From an uncultured Candidatus Actinomarina sp. (lineage in GTDB: Bacteria; Actinomycetota; Acidimicrobiia; Actinomarinales; Actinomarinaceae), in the NCBI GenBank assembly GCA_902604835.1, contig CACKZW010000010.1, positions 1 to 36,830 of the forward strand: a stretch of DNA of 36,830 nucleotides. Direction: 5' to 3'. The translations under genes and the position numbers were made by a program. This document shows positions 24,599 to 32,477 of the stretch, one piece after another (within the stretch, counting starts at the first letter, position 1; each line of letters opens with the position of its first letter). Under the pieces are notes generated by a model. It was not told where the DNA came from. It made no database searches and saw only the letters and a list, made by a program, of their open reading frames with translations.

Positions 24599-25174
24599 CT
24601 AATTTATTTCTTCATTTGACTCAACCATTACACCAGAAAGGTTAATTTCAAATTCTTTCAATTTTGATAAATAGTATTGAATATTTTTTTCTGATGTCCA
24701 CCTACTTGGTGAAACTAAAACAGTTTTGAATCTTCTTAATATACCTGCAATTTGTTCATCTAAAAAAAAATCTTCGTATGTGTCAATCCATAACCATTGA
24801 ACTTTGTCAATAAAATTTACTACTGATTCAACACTTTCATATTTTGAAAAACGTAGACTTAAAAATTTGCCAGATTTTTCAAAATTATTTAATATATATG
24901 GAAATTCTACATCTAAGAGAAAAAAATCGTTTATACCTTTTTCTGTAAGATACTCAATCACACTATCTTCTATTCCAGATTCCTTTATGTTTGCAACAAT
25001 AAGTTTTTTGTCATAATTTTCAATAAAATCTTTAAGACTTAAACTTTTTTTTTGAGGATCATGAGACAAAACTAGATTACCATTTTCACTTCTAATATCA
25101 ATTTCTATTCCGACATTGCTATCTAGAGAGTCTAATTTCTCTAAAGTATTTACTCTGTGGATTATTGGTATCAT
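24599..25174 (-). CDS. GDPD/PI-PLC-like phosphodiesterase-fold protein
   Basis: This 191-residue protein has the active-site layout of glycerophosphodiester phosphodiesterases at its N-terminus: His6-Arg7, then Glu24-x-Asp26 (GIEIDIR) and His38-Asp39 (LVLSHDP). TIM-barrel-like strands follow (KLIVANIKES, FFLLDVEFPYI, WLWIDTYEDFF, TVLVSPSR). It is shorter than the usual 230-250 residues and has no signal peptide, so it acts in the cytoplasm. In a glycan cluster it might process a phosphodiester-linked intermediate. Its start lies 10 bases from the divergent membrane protein's ATG. Confidence 0.7.
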   Translation of the reverse strand: MIPIIHRVNTLEKLDSLDSNVGIEIDIRSENGNLVLSHDPQKKSLSLKDFIENYDKKLIVANIKESGIEDSVIEYLTEKGINDFFLLDVEFPYILNNFEKSGKFLSLRFSKYESVESVVNFIDKVQWLWIDTYEDFFLDEQIAGILRRFKTVLVSPSRWTSEKNIQYYLSKLKEFEINLSGVMVESNEEIN

Positions 25175-25184
25175 AATATGTTAT

Positions 25185-26690
25185 ATGACAAATTCTAACA
25201 ATCATTCAGTAGATAGTGTTAAAAGAATTTTTCCAGCTTTAGCTTTAATAAATGTTATTTTTTATTTGTTTTATACGTTAAAAACTAATCATTACGAATT
25301 GTTATTTGTTGATGAAAGATTGCTCATTGATGATATTTATAATGTATGGCTTTTTGATGATGCCTTTAATCGCTTTCAAAATATCAAAAATAATAATTTA
25401 CAAAATTTACTAATTTTTTTAACAGAGGTGGCGTACGGAGGAGATCTTCGATATGGGAGGTTGTGGTCAAATATTTATACAGTTTTTAGTGGTCCATTTC
25501 TATTAATATCTGATCAAGCTTTAATAAGTTCTTCAAGAATTTTAAATGTCATTGTATTAACTTTGAGTTTTTATAATTTATCGAAAATGTTCGTAAAAAA
25601 AAGTAACTTATGGATATCAGTCCTTTTTTTATATTCACTACCCGGCGTTGAATTTCTTAATCGATTTCCCAAACCAGAAACTTTTGCATTATTATTTACA
25701 ACATTTGGTTTTTATTATTTACGTAATGATCGTCCGTTTATATCAATTTTCTTTTTTGGGGTAGCATCATTTTTAAAAATAAATTTTATAATAATTCTTT
25801 TTATTTGTGTTTTGTATTTACTAACAAAATCAAAAAATAAAATTTTATTTATTTTCAAGTCTTTTATAACAACCTATTTGGCATTAATTTTAGTAAATCC
25901 AATTTTAATTGTTCCGCCACTCAATATTTTTGGGATTCAAGCCCCTAATTTCTACTTTAAATATTTTGAGTGGATACTATCACAGGGATCATATGGTCAG
26001 ACAAATATTTTTAGTATTAATTATTTTCTAAATTGGCTTTCAACTCTTGGTAAATTTTATAGTGTTCCTTCTTTTATTGTTTTTATGGTCTTAGTGATCA
26101 CATTTATCATATTATTTAGATTCATATCAAAAAATAAAGATGCATATTCAATACTGTTTATCTTAATTTCATCAATTTATTTTCTTTTTTATATGTTTTT
26201 CATTGAAAGACAATTTTTGTGGTACATAAATATACCTATGATCTTTTTAACTATCACTATTTTTAGAAATTTTGAAATAAAAAAATTTAATATAAAACTA
26301 CTTTTTACAATAATTTTTCTTACATTGGGGTTATTTTCAAATATTAACGAACATCTAAATTCAAAAGTATTTACTGCGAATTATAAATATGATTACGAAA
26401 ACATTTTTACTGAAGAAGATGCGATTCGTTTAGTAGATAATGTTGTTTTAAATATTAGCAATCTCTACGAAGAGAAAAATGATGAAATATTAAATAAAGT
26501 ATTTTGGAACCCAAATATGTTTATCCCTAGAAATAAAGTTACATATTTTAATGACTTTTATGTAAGGGAGTATTGGGATTCATTACCTCTTGAAGAGATA
26601 TTAAGCCAGGCTGACTTTTTTGTAACAAATGAAGAATTTGACAATTTTAAGTATGTTAAAGTTGCAAACTATTTTATTTACTTCAAATAA
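25185..26690 (+). CDS. GT-C-type membrane glycosyltransferase-like protein
   Basis: A TTG at 25116 would start inside the divergent gene and add 23 residues. I choose ATG at 25185 (MTNSNNHSV), which leaves the neighbour intact and has CATAAT 7 bases upstream. The resulting 501-residue protein has about ten to twelve helices. The first loop contains FVDERLLIDDIYNVWLFDDAFNRF, rich in Asp/Glu, followed by GGDLRYGRLWSNIY and FLNRFPKPETFALLF. This is typical of GT-C enzymes with a catalytic Asp in the first outer loop. A soluble tail (about 420-501) follows the last helix. The donor is presumably polyprenyl-phosphate sugar. Confidence 0.6.
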   Translation: MTNSNNHSVDSVKRIFPALALINVIFYLFYTLKTNHYELLFVDERLLIDDIYNVWLFDDAFNRFQNIKNNNLQNLLIFLTEVAYGGDLRYGRLWSNIYTVFSGPFLLISDQALISSSRILNVIVLTLSFYNLSKMFVKKSNLWISVLFLYSLPGVEFLNRFPKPETFALLFTTFGFYYLRNDRPFISIFFFGVASFLKINFIIILFICVLYLLTKSKNKILFIFKSFITTYLALILVNPILIVPPLNIFGIQAPNFYFKYFEWILSQGSYGQTNIFSINYFLNWLSTLGKFYSVPSFIVFMVLVITFIILFRFISKNKDAYSILFILISSIYFLFYMFFIERQFLWYINIPMIFLTITIFRNFEIKKFNIKLLFTIIFLTLGLFSNINEHLNSKVFTANYKYDYENIFTEEDAIRLVDNVVLNISNLYEEKNDEILNKVFWNPNMFIPRNKVTYFNDFYVREYWDSLPLEEILSQADFFVTNEEFDNFKYVKVANYFIYFK

Positions 26691-26693
26691 AAT

Positions 26694-27374
26694 TTAATAT
26701 ATTTCATTTATTGCATACTCGAAATTTGAAACCGTAATCATATCTTTTGAAGAAGCAGTTGTAAGTTCATTATTTATCAAAAAACATTTTGCCCTGTAAT
26801 TGTCCTTCCAGTAAGTTAAATCATTGTGTAGATCATCACCAATTGCAAAAGTCTTATATGTATTTAAATCTATATTTTCAAGAAATGAGTCCACAAAAGC
26901 AAAAAATTTTTTATTTGGCTTTTCATAACCAATATCTTCAGAAGTAAAAATAAAGTTGAAAAAATCTAGGTTCCATTTTTCGATCTTCAGCATTTGAACA
27001 TTTGTATTCTGATTTGTCATCAATAAAAAAATATCTTCCTTCTTTTTACAATCTCTAATATAATTTATTAATTTTTGATTAATATTTGCAGATTTAATAA
27101 ATGACGTCCAGTAAATTCTTTCAAGTTCCAAAATGTGTTTAATTTCTAATTTGTTTATAAATAAATCTTTAAAATAAATCAGTTTTGAGTGTTTTGATGG
27201 ACTGTGCTTAAGTCGTTTATGAACTATTTCTTTTTGTTTTGTATAATCAGATATAAAATTTTCAAAAGAATTATAAATTTTTTGATTTTTATAAACTTCG
27301 TTAATGGCAAATTCGTGAGTATTTTTATAATTATAAAAAGTATTATCTAGATCAAAAAATATTAAATTGTTCAT
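26694..27374 (-). CDS. HAD-superfamily phosphatase
   Basis: At 226 residues this has all four HAD motifs: FFDLDNT (Asp8 nucleophile, Asp10), LLMTNQNT (motif II Thr), the Lys of YEKPNKKFF (motif III) and IGDDLHND (motif IV acidic residues). A helical cap lies between motifs I and II. It resembles YjjG/GMP-type phosphatases acting on small phosphate esters. It overlaps the upstream kinase-fusion gene by 4 bases (ATGA), so kinase and phosphatase are made together. This pairing suggests successive steps of one sugar-phosphate pathway, such as those leading to activated heptoses or polyols. Confidence 0.85.
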   Translation of the reverse strand: MNNLIFFDLDNTFYNYKNTHEFAINEVYKNQKIYNSFENFISDYTKQKEIVHKRLKHSPSKHSKLIYFKDLFINKLEIKHILELERIYWTSFIKSANINQKLINYIRDCKKKEDIFLLMTNQNTNVQMLKIEKWNLDFFNFIFTSEDIGYEKPNKKFFAFVDSFLENIDLNTYKTFAIGDDLHNDLTYWKDNYRAKCFLINNELTTASSKDMITVSNFEYAINEIY

Positions 27375-29323
27375 AATCTATATAACATTTTTTTATTCAA
27401 CATATATAAGATTAAAGCTGTCTTAATAATTATTTCATTATTTTCAGAAATATTTATATCAAGTTTTGTGAAATTACCAGTTTGAAGATTAATTAATTGA
27501 GAAGTGAGTACTTCAAAAAAGATATTTGCATCTATTTTATCTATTGAAATTTCAAAATTTACTAATCCAGGTTTTAAATTTTTATTTAATAACGTGCAAC
27601 TGTTTATTTCTTTGATTAAGTGTTCAAATTCAGCAAAATAATCATTATTGAAAAAGACTTCAAATATTAAGCTATCTTTATCACGAGATAATGTATTGAT
27701 ATACAGGTCAGCAGAATTTGCTTGGGGAGCTATAAATTCAATATAGTCATTTTTTCTTTGTTCTATTTCTTTAAATATATTTTCTTGAATTTTTCCTCTT
27801 TCAATATCTCTGGAAATTTTTGTTTTATTTTTAATTTCTTCTCCAAGGTCTAAATAAACTTTTAAATCATACTTTTTATTTAAATCGTGAAAATAAAGTG
27901 AGTGTAATCCTTCAATAATTAAGAAATTTTTAATTTTCTTTTTAGTTGAACTGTCAAATTTCCCTGTAAGATGATTATAATTTTTAACTATTTCTGTTTG
28001 ACCTTCAAACAATTTAAAAACGGTATTCTTAAATTCCTCTAAATTGTTCATTTCTGGATTCAAGTGAGTGTTCGTCTTCCACATATCGCTATCTCTCTCG
28101 TGCTTGTGAAAGCTGTCTAAAACAATATTATCTACAAAATTGTTACCAAAATATTGATTTAAAAAATTTGTAAGAGTTGTTTTACCAACGGCTGAATCAC
28201 CAGTAATTGCTATAGATATTGGTTTAGATTTTAACTTAAAATACGTATTGTTAATTAAAATTTTTATTAAGTAGTAAAAAACTAAAAGTATCAAAAAATA
28301 CACAAAAATCCTTAGAACTTCAACTAAATTTTGATTTAAAACTAAAAAAGTATTTTCAGGATTTGTTATGACTAGTAAAGAAAAAAATAAGAACATGAAA
28401 CTTTTAATTTGTAAATTATATTGCAAAAATATAATAAATAATGCCGGATAAGACCATAGCAACCACCCAATATTTGATAGGTTAAAAAAATACAAAGGTA
28501 AAGTTGTAAGTCCAGAAAAAATTAAAACTCCTACAAAATCTAGCCTGTGAATATTTTTCCAAAATAAAAAGAATGTAAAACTTAAGAATAGTAAGACTGG
28601 GATTGCTCCGTTGTCAAATATATTTGATGAGTTATCGACCACATCATATCCTCTTCTTATTCCATAAAAAACAGTATCAAAATAATTATTATCCAAAATC
28701 AGTTGTAAGTTAAATAAACCTGAAATCAAAGTCGTAAAAAGAAAGGTATTAGGTATTTTTCTATAAGTGGTTTCTAATTTAACAAAATATAATAGAATAA
28801 TTGGAAGAAACACGATAAATATTATCTTTGTACTAAAAGCAATAATTAAAAAAAATATAGATTTGTTTTTTTTGTTTATTTTTAAAAAATAAATTGATAT
28901 TATAAAAAATGTTAGAGGAATAAAATCTAGCTGTCCTAGAATACCTATCGAGTAAATCACAAAAGGGTTAAAAATTAATATTAATAAAAGACTATTTGAT
29001 GACACATTAAATGTTTTAGTAATGAAATAAATTAATATAATTTCAAAAAATAAATAAGTTAGATTTACGAAAGAAACATCAAGAAAACTTCCTACGAAAT
29101 AGAAGGGTATCAAGATAAAATACATCAAACTACTGTAAGGAAATGTTAGATAACTATTGGGAAGAGAAGTTATATTTTCGTAAGGATTAATGCAAGATTT
29201 AAAACTTGTGCACTCATTCATAAAAAATATATATCTTGAGCTTTCTAAGTTTGGAATATAGTTTATTAGAATGAAAAACTTTAAAAACAAAAAAATGATA
29301 TAAAAATTTTTTCTATCAACCAT
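27371..29323 (-). CDS. Fusion: GT-C-like membrane domain plus uridine kinase-like domain
   Basis: This 650-residue protein has residues 1-360 forming about ten helices with a mannosyltransferase-like loop (NPYENITSLPNSYLTFPYSSL) and GILGQLDFIPLTFF, as in PIG-M/GT-C proteins. Residues 368-560 are a P-loop kinase of the uridine kinase/phosphoribulokinase group: Walker A GDSAVGKTT (375-383), VLDSFHKHERD, KNYNHLTGKF, FLIIEGLHSLY and SRDIERGK. A roughly 90-residue tail is unassigned. The frame is uninterrupted, so the fusion is real in this sequence. I infer that the kinase phosphorylates a small sugar or nucleoside-like substrate at the inner membrane face. The HAD phosphatase gene follows directly. 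Confidence 0.75.
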   Translation of the reverse strand: MVDRKNFYIIFLFLKFFILINYIPNLESSRYIFFMNECTSFKSCINPYENITSLPNSYLTFPYSSLMYFILIPFYFVGSFLDVSFVNLTYLFFEIILIYFITKTFNVSSNSLLLILIFNPFVIYSIGILGQLDFIPLTFFIISIYFLKINKKNKSIFFLIIAFSTKIIFIVFLPIILLYFVKLETTYRKIPNTFLFTTLISGLFNLQLILDNNYFDTVFYGIRRGYDVVDNSSNIFDNGAIPVLLFLSFTFFLFWKNIHRLDFVGVLIFSGLTTLPLYFFNLSNIGWLLWSYPALFIIFLQYNLQIKSFMFLFFSLLVITNPENTFLVLNQNLVEVLRIFVYFLILLVFYYLIKILINNTYFKLKSKPISIAITGDSAVGKTTLTNFLNQYFGNNFVDNIVLDSFHKHERDSDMWKTNTHLNPEMNNLEEFKNTVFKLFEGQTEIVKNYNHLTGKFDSSTKKKIKNFLIIEGLHSLYFHDLNKKYDLKVYLDLGEEIKNKTKISRDIERGKIQENIFKEIEQRKNDYIEFIAPQANSADLYINTLSRDKDSLIFEVFFNNDYFAEFEHLIKEINSCTLLNKNLKPGLVNFEISIDKIDANIFFEVLTSQLINLQTGNFTKLDINISENNEIIIKTALILYMLNKKMLYRL

Positions 29324-29329
29324 GTGTAA

Positions 29330-30274
29330 TTGTATTATAAATTACTATTAGTTGGAGTGGAAAGTTTTATTGACTATTCAAAAATTATTGGTAACAATTT
29401 TTTGTTATGCCAAGGTCCAGGTGGGAATACTAGCTTAAAAGAAGAAGAGTATATATATATTAAAAAATCTGGAAAGTTTTTATCAAATTCCAATATTGAT
29501 ACATTTAAAAAAATAAATTATTTTGAGATCGAAAACTATTACACTCACAACAAAGATAAAGCAGTTAAATTTGATAACGAACTGTCGATTGAAGCACCTT
29601 TACATGTTTTTTTAAAGTCTAAATATGTATTTCACTATCACAGTATAAGTTCAATCATCATTTCCGCTATTAATGAAAGTACGAATCTAGACAACTTATT
29701 AATTAATAATAAAATTATACCTATCAAGTACATACGTCCTGGTATTGACCTAGCTAGAGAAATAAGTTTAGAAAAACAAAAGCACAATTTAGATGCATAT
29801 TTTTTATACAACCATGGAATAGTCGTTGAAGGAAATAATAAAAGCAAAATAATGAAAAGAGTTAGAGATATTGAATCTTTTTTTAATAAATTTATTGACT
29901 ATAAAAAACTCATTAAACTTAACAAAACTATTCAGATATTTCCAAATTTTAAAGATAAAGTTAAAAATCCATTTCCTGAAATAAATTTTGATTTATATAA
30001 AGGTAAATACCTATTTCCAGATCATTCTGTTTTTTTTCCTGATTTTTTAACTTCTAAAAATGTACAAAAAAATAATGCTGCTATTCATTACGACAAAGAT
30101 TACATTTACCTTAATAAAAAGCTTACAAATGTAGAATCTATTTACTTTAAAACACTGTTATTGATTTATGGTCTTATTGGAGATAAGGAAATAGTTAACT
30201 ATATAAATACGAATGATGGTGAAAATCTAAGAAAGTCAGACGATGAATTAATAAGACGTAGAGTTAACAGATGA
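29330..30274 (+). CDS. Class II aldolase/adducin-family protein
   Basis: This 314-residue protein is read from TTG at 29330. GTG at 29357 (MESFIDYSK) is an equally good start and would leave more room for the divergent promoter. It has the class II aldolase pattern: CQGPGGNTSLK (phosphate-binding loop), YIKKSGKFL, Glu88 in SIEAPLH, metal ligands His102-x-His104 in VFHYHS and His162 in YNHGIVVEG. These zinc enzymes cleave or form sugar-1-phosphates such as fuculose-1-P or rhamnulose-1-P. The roughly 80-residue C-terminal extension is like the aldolase part of longer bifunctional proteins. It overlaps the nucleotidyltransferase by 4 bases. Confidence 0.85.
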   Translation: MYYKLLLVGVESFIDYSKIIGNNFLLCQGPGGNTSLKEEEYIYIKKSGKFLSNSNIDTFKKINYFEIENYYTHNKDKAVKFDNELSIEAPLHVFLKSKYVFHYHSISSIIISAINESTNLDNLLINNKIIPIKYIRPGIDLAREISLEKQKHNLDAYFLYNHGIVVEGNNKSKIMKRVRDIESFFNKFIDYKKLIKLNKTIQIFPNFKDKVKNPFPEINFDLYKGKYLFPDHSVFFPDFLTSKNVQKNNAAIHYDKDYIYLNKKLTNVESIYFKTLLLIYGLIGDKEIVNYINTNDGENLRKSDDELIRRRVNR

Positions 30275-31770
30275 AAATAATTATTCCAATGACTGGTAAA
30301 AGTAAAAGATTTCAAGATAAAGGTATATCAACTCCTAAACAATTTTTAAAAATTGAGGATCAAATGATTCTTGAACATATTATAAAAATGTTTCCGAATG
30401 AAAAAGATATTAACTTAATTATTTCCAATGAAGATAGTCGCAATAAAGAATATATGTCAAAATTAAACAAATTTAAAAAATTCAACATTGTTAGTATAAA
30501 TTTTCAAGAATCTGGACCAGGAGGAGCCGTATTAGAATCTGGATTGTTGGATACTGAAGAAAAAGTTTTATTAAATTACTGTGACTTTTCAAATATTTGG
30601 GATTGGAATGAATTTAATAATTATATAAATATCCATAAACCTGATGGCATCGTACCTGCATATAAAAATTTGCATCCTCATAGTGTTTATGGAAATGATT
30701 ATGCATTTATAAAAGAAAAAAATATGAACATCCTTGGCATTCAAGAAAAAGCTTCTTTTACAAACAATAAGTCGGGCGAATATGCTTCAACTGGTAGTTA
30801 TTATTTTAAATCTGGCCACCTTGCAAAAAAATATATTGAAAAAGTATTTGAAAAAGAAATTTTTATTAATAACGAGGTATATTTAAGCACACCTTTTCAA
30901 GAAATGGTTAATGATGGACTGAAAGTAATGGTGTACCATATAGATTATTTTTTTCAATGGGGAACGCCTGAAGATTATAACGAATTCAAATACAACTTAA
31001 AAGAAGTTAAAAACGTTGAAAAAGAAAAGAAAATAGATTTGAACAAAATTAATTTATTAGTTCCTGCTGCTGGAAAGAGTAAACGTTTTAGAGACAAAGG
31101 ATATGTTGAGTCAAAAATAAAACTTAATTTAAATTCTGATACTGTGCTTAAAGAGATATTTAATTCCTTCAAAAACCAAACTTTAACCAAATGCTTAATC
31201 TTGGAAGAAGATTTTGATGAAAAAATTAATTTTTTTGATGTTGATTTTATTAAAATTAAAGATTCTACAAATGGTCAAGCTGAAAGTGCCAGTTTACTTG
31301 TTAAAGAAATTAAAAATGATTTACCAATACTCATACATTCTGCAGATTGCATTTTAGATAAAACAATAAATATAGAGATAGACAATTTTGATATAGTAAT
31401 TTTTACTAAGGAAAATTACAGAAGAGCTAATCTATTTTTTAAAAATTATGGATGGATAAATGTTGATGAATTAAATGACATCAATAGTTTTTCAATTAAA
31501 AAGAAACCTTTATCAGAAAACTCAAATGTTATTATTGGAACATTTCTATTTAAAAATAAGGAAATATTTGAACAACTATATACTGAAACTTTCAAAAATA
31601 AAAAGCATAATAAAGAAGTACACATCGATGATATGGTACAGCTTGCATTTGAAAATAATTTAAACGTTGGCCAAATATCAAGTGAATCTATGGTGATGGT
31701 TGGTACACCAATTGAATATGAAATTTTAAAATATATGATTTATTCAAAACAATATTTAAATTATTCATGA
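30271..31770 (+). CDS. Tandem double sugar nucleotidyltransferase
   Basis: This 499-residue protein has two related nucleotidyltransferase domains. The first (1-240) begins IIPMTGKSKRFQDKGISTPKQF and has LNYCDFSN and YASTGSYYF, the complete pattern of NDP-sugar pyrophosphorylases. The second (260-499) begins LLVPAAGKSKRFRDKGYVESKIKL, has IHSADC in place of the usual Asp motif, and ends with GTFLFKNKEIF and MVMVGTPIEYEI. Both keep the glycine-rich GKSKRF loop, so both may bind nucleotide. It lies between the aldolase and a GT2 gene, overlapping each by 4 bases. It presumably activates the product of the kinase/aldolase steps. Confidence 0.85.
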   Translation: MKIIIPMTGKSKRFQDKGISTPKQFLKIEDQMILEHIIKMFPNEKDINLIISNEDSRNKEYMSKLNKFKKFNIVSINFQESGPGGAVLESGLLDTEEKVLLNYCDFSNIWDWNEFNNYINIHKPDGIVPAYKNLHPHSVYGNDYAFIKEKNMNILGIQEKASFTNNKSGEYASTGSYYFKSGHLAKKYIEKVFEKEIFINNEVYLSTPFQEMVNDGLKVMVYHIDYFFQWGTPEDYNEFKYNLKEVKNVEKEKKIDLNKINLLVPAAGKSKRFRDKGYVESKIKLNLNSDTVLKEIFNSFKNQTLTKCLILEEDFDEKINFFDVDFIKIKDSTNGQAESASLLVKEIKNDLPILIHSADCILDKTINIEIDNFDIVIFTKENYRRANLFFKNYGWINVDELNDINSFSIKKKPLSENSNVIIGTFLFKNKEIFEQLYTETFKNKKHNKEVHIDDMVQLAFENNLNVGQISSESMVMVGTPIEYEILKYMIYSKQYLNYS

Positions 31771-32477
31771 ATTTTTTAACGATAATTATTCCTTGTTTTA
31801 ATGAATCGGAATCAATTCCAGAGCTTATTAAAGAATTAAATAAACTAAACAAAAATATAAACTTTTTAATTGTAGAGAATGGTTCAACCGATAATTCAAA
31901 AGAAAATTTAAAATCTATTGAAAATAAGTTAAGTCAAAATATTAAAGTTCTTTACTTAAATAAAAATAATGGATATGGAAACGGCATCTTTCAAGGATTG
32001 CTACTATCAAAAAATACAAAATACCTTGGATGGATTCATGGTGATTTACAATTTCAATATTCAAAGTTAGATGAAATCTTTAAAAAATTAATTTCTTTAG
32101 AAAATCAAAATACACATGTATTTATAAAAGGAATAAGAAAGGGAAGAAGTACTTCAGAAAATCTATTTTCCTACTTTATGGGAAAAATTGCTTCATTGAT
32201 ACTTAAAATTCGTATGACTGAAATTAATGCTCAGCCAACAATTTTTTCCAATATTCTTATGGACAAACTTACTAATCCCCCGAAAGGTTTTGAACTTGAT
32301 ACATATATTTACTTTCAAGCACTAAAAAATAATTATGAAATACTAAGGGAAGAGGTAATATTTCCAAAGAGACAATTTGGATTCTCTAATTGGAATACTG
32401 GGTTTTCATCAAGAATCAGATTTTCAATCACATTGATAAAGTATTTTATTGAATTAAAAAAAGAGACTAATTTCTAA
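31767..32477 (+). CDS. GT2-family glycosyltransferase
   Basis: This 236-residue GT-A protein has TIIIPCFNESESIPELI, LIVENGSTDNSKENL, NNGYGNGIFQGLLLSK, the DxD-like WIHGDLQFQ, and a conserved second half (MTEINAQPTIFSNILMDKL, PKGFELDTYIYFQAL, ERQFGFS-type KRQFGFSNW). It is close to polyprenyl-phosphate glycosyltransferases. It may transfer the sugar activated by the upstream double nucleotidyltransferase onto polyprenyl phosphate. It is translationally coupled to that gene through an ATGA overlap. Its 3' end overlaps the convergent membrane protein by 11 bases. Confidence 0.82.
   Translation: MNFLTIIIPCFNESESIPELIKELNKLNKNINFLIVENGSTDNSKENLKSIENKLSQNIKVLYLNKNNGYGNGIFQGLLLSKNTKYLGWIHGDLQFQYSKLDEIFKKLISLENQNTHVFIKGIRKGRSTSENLFSYFMGKIASLILKIRMTEINAQPTIFSNILMDKLTNPPKGFELDTYIYFQALKNNYEILREEVIFPKRQFGFSNWNTGFSSRIRFSITLIKYFIELKKETNF

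Noticed and set aside
25116..25184. TTG start at 25116 for the membrane protein gene
   Set aside because: It would overlap the divergent GDPD-like gene's N-terminal catalytic region. ATG at 25185 is a better start.
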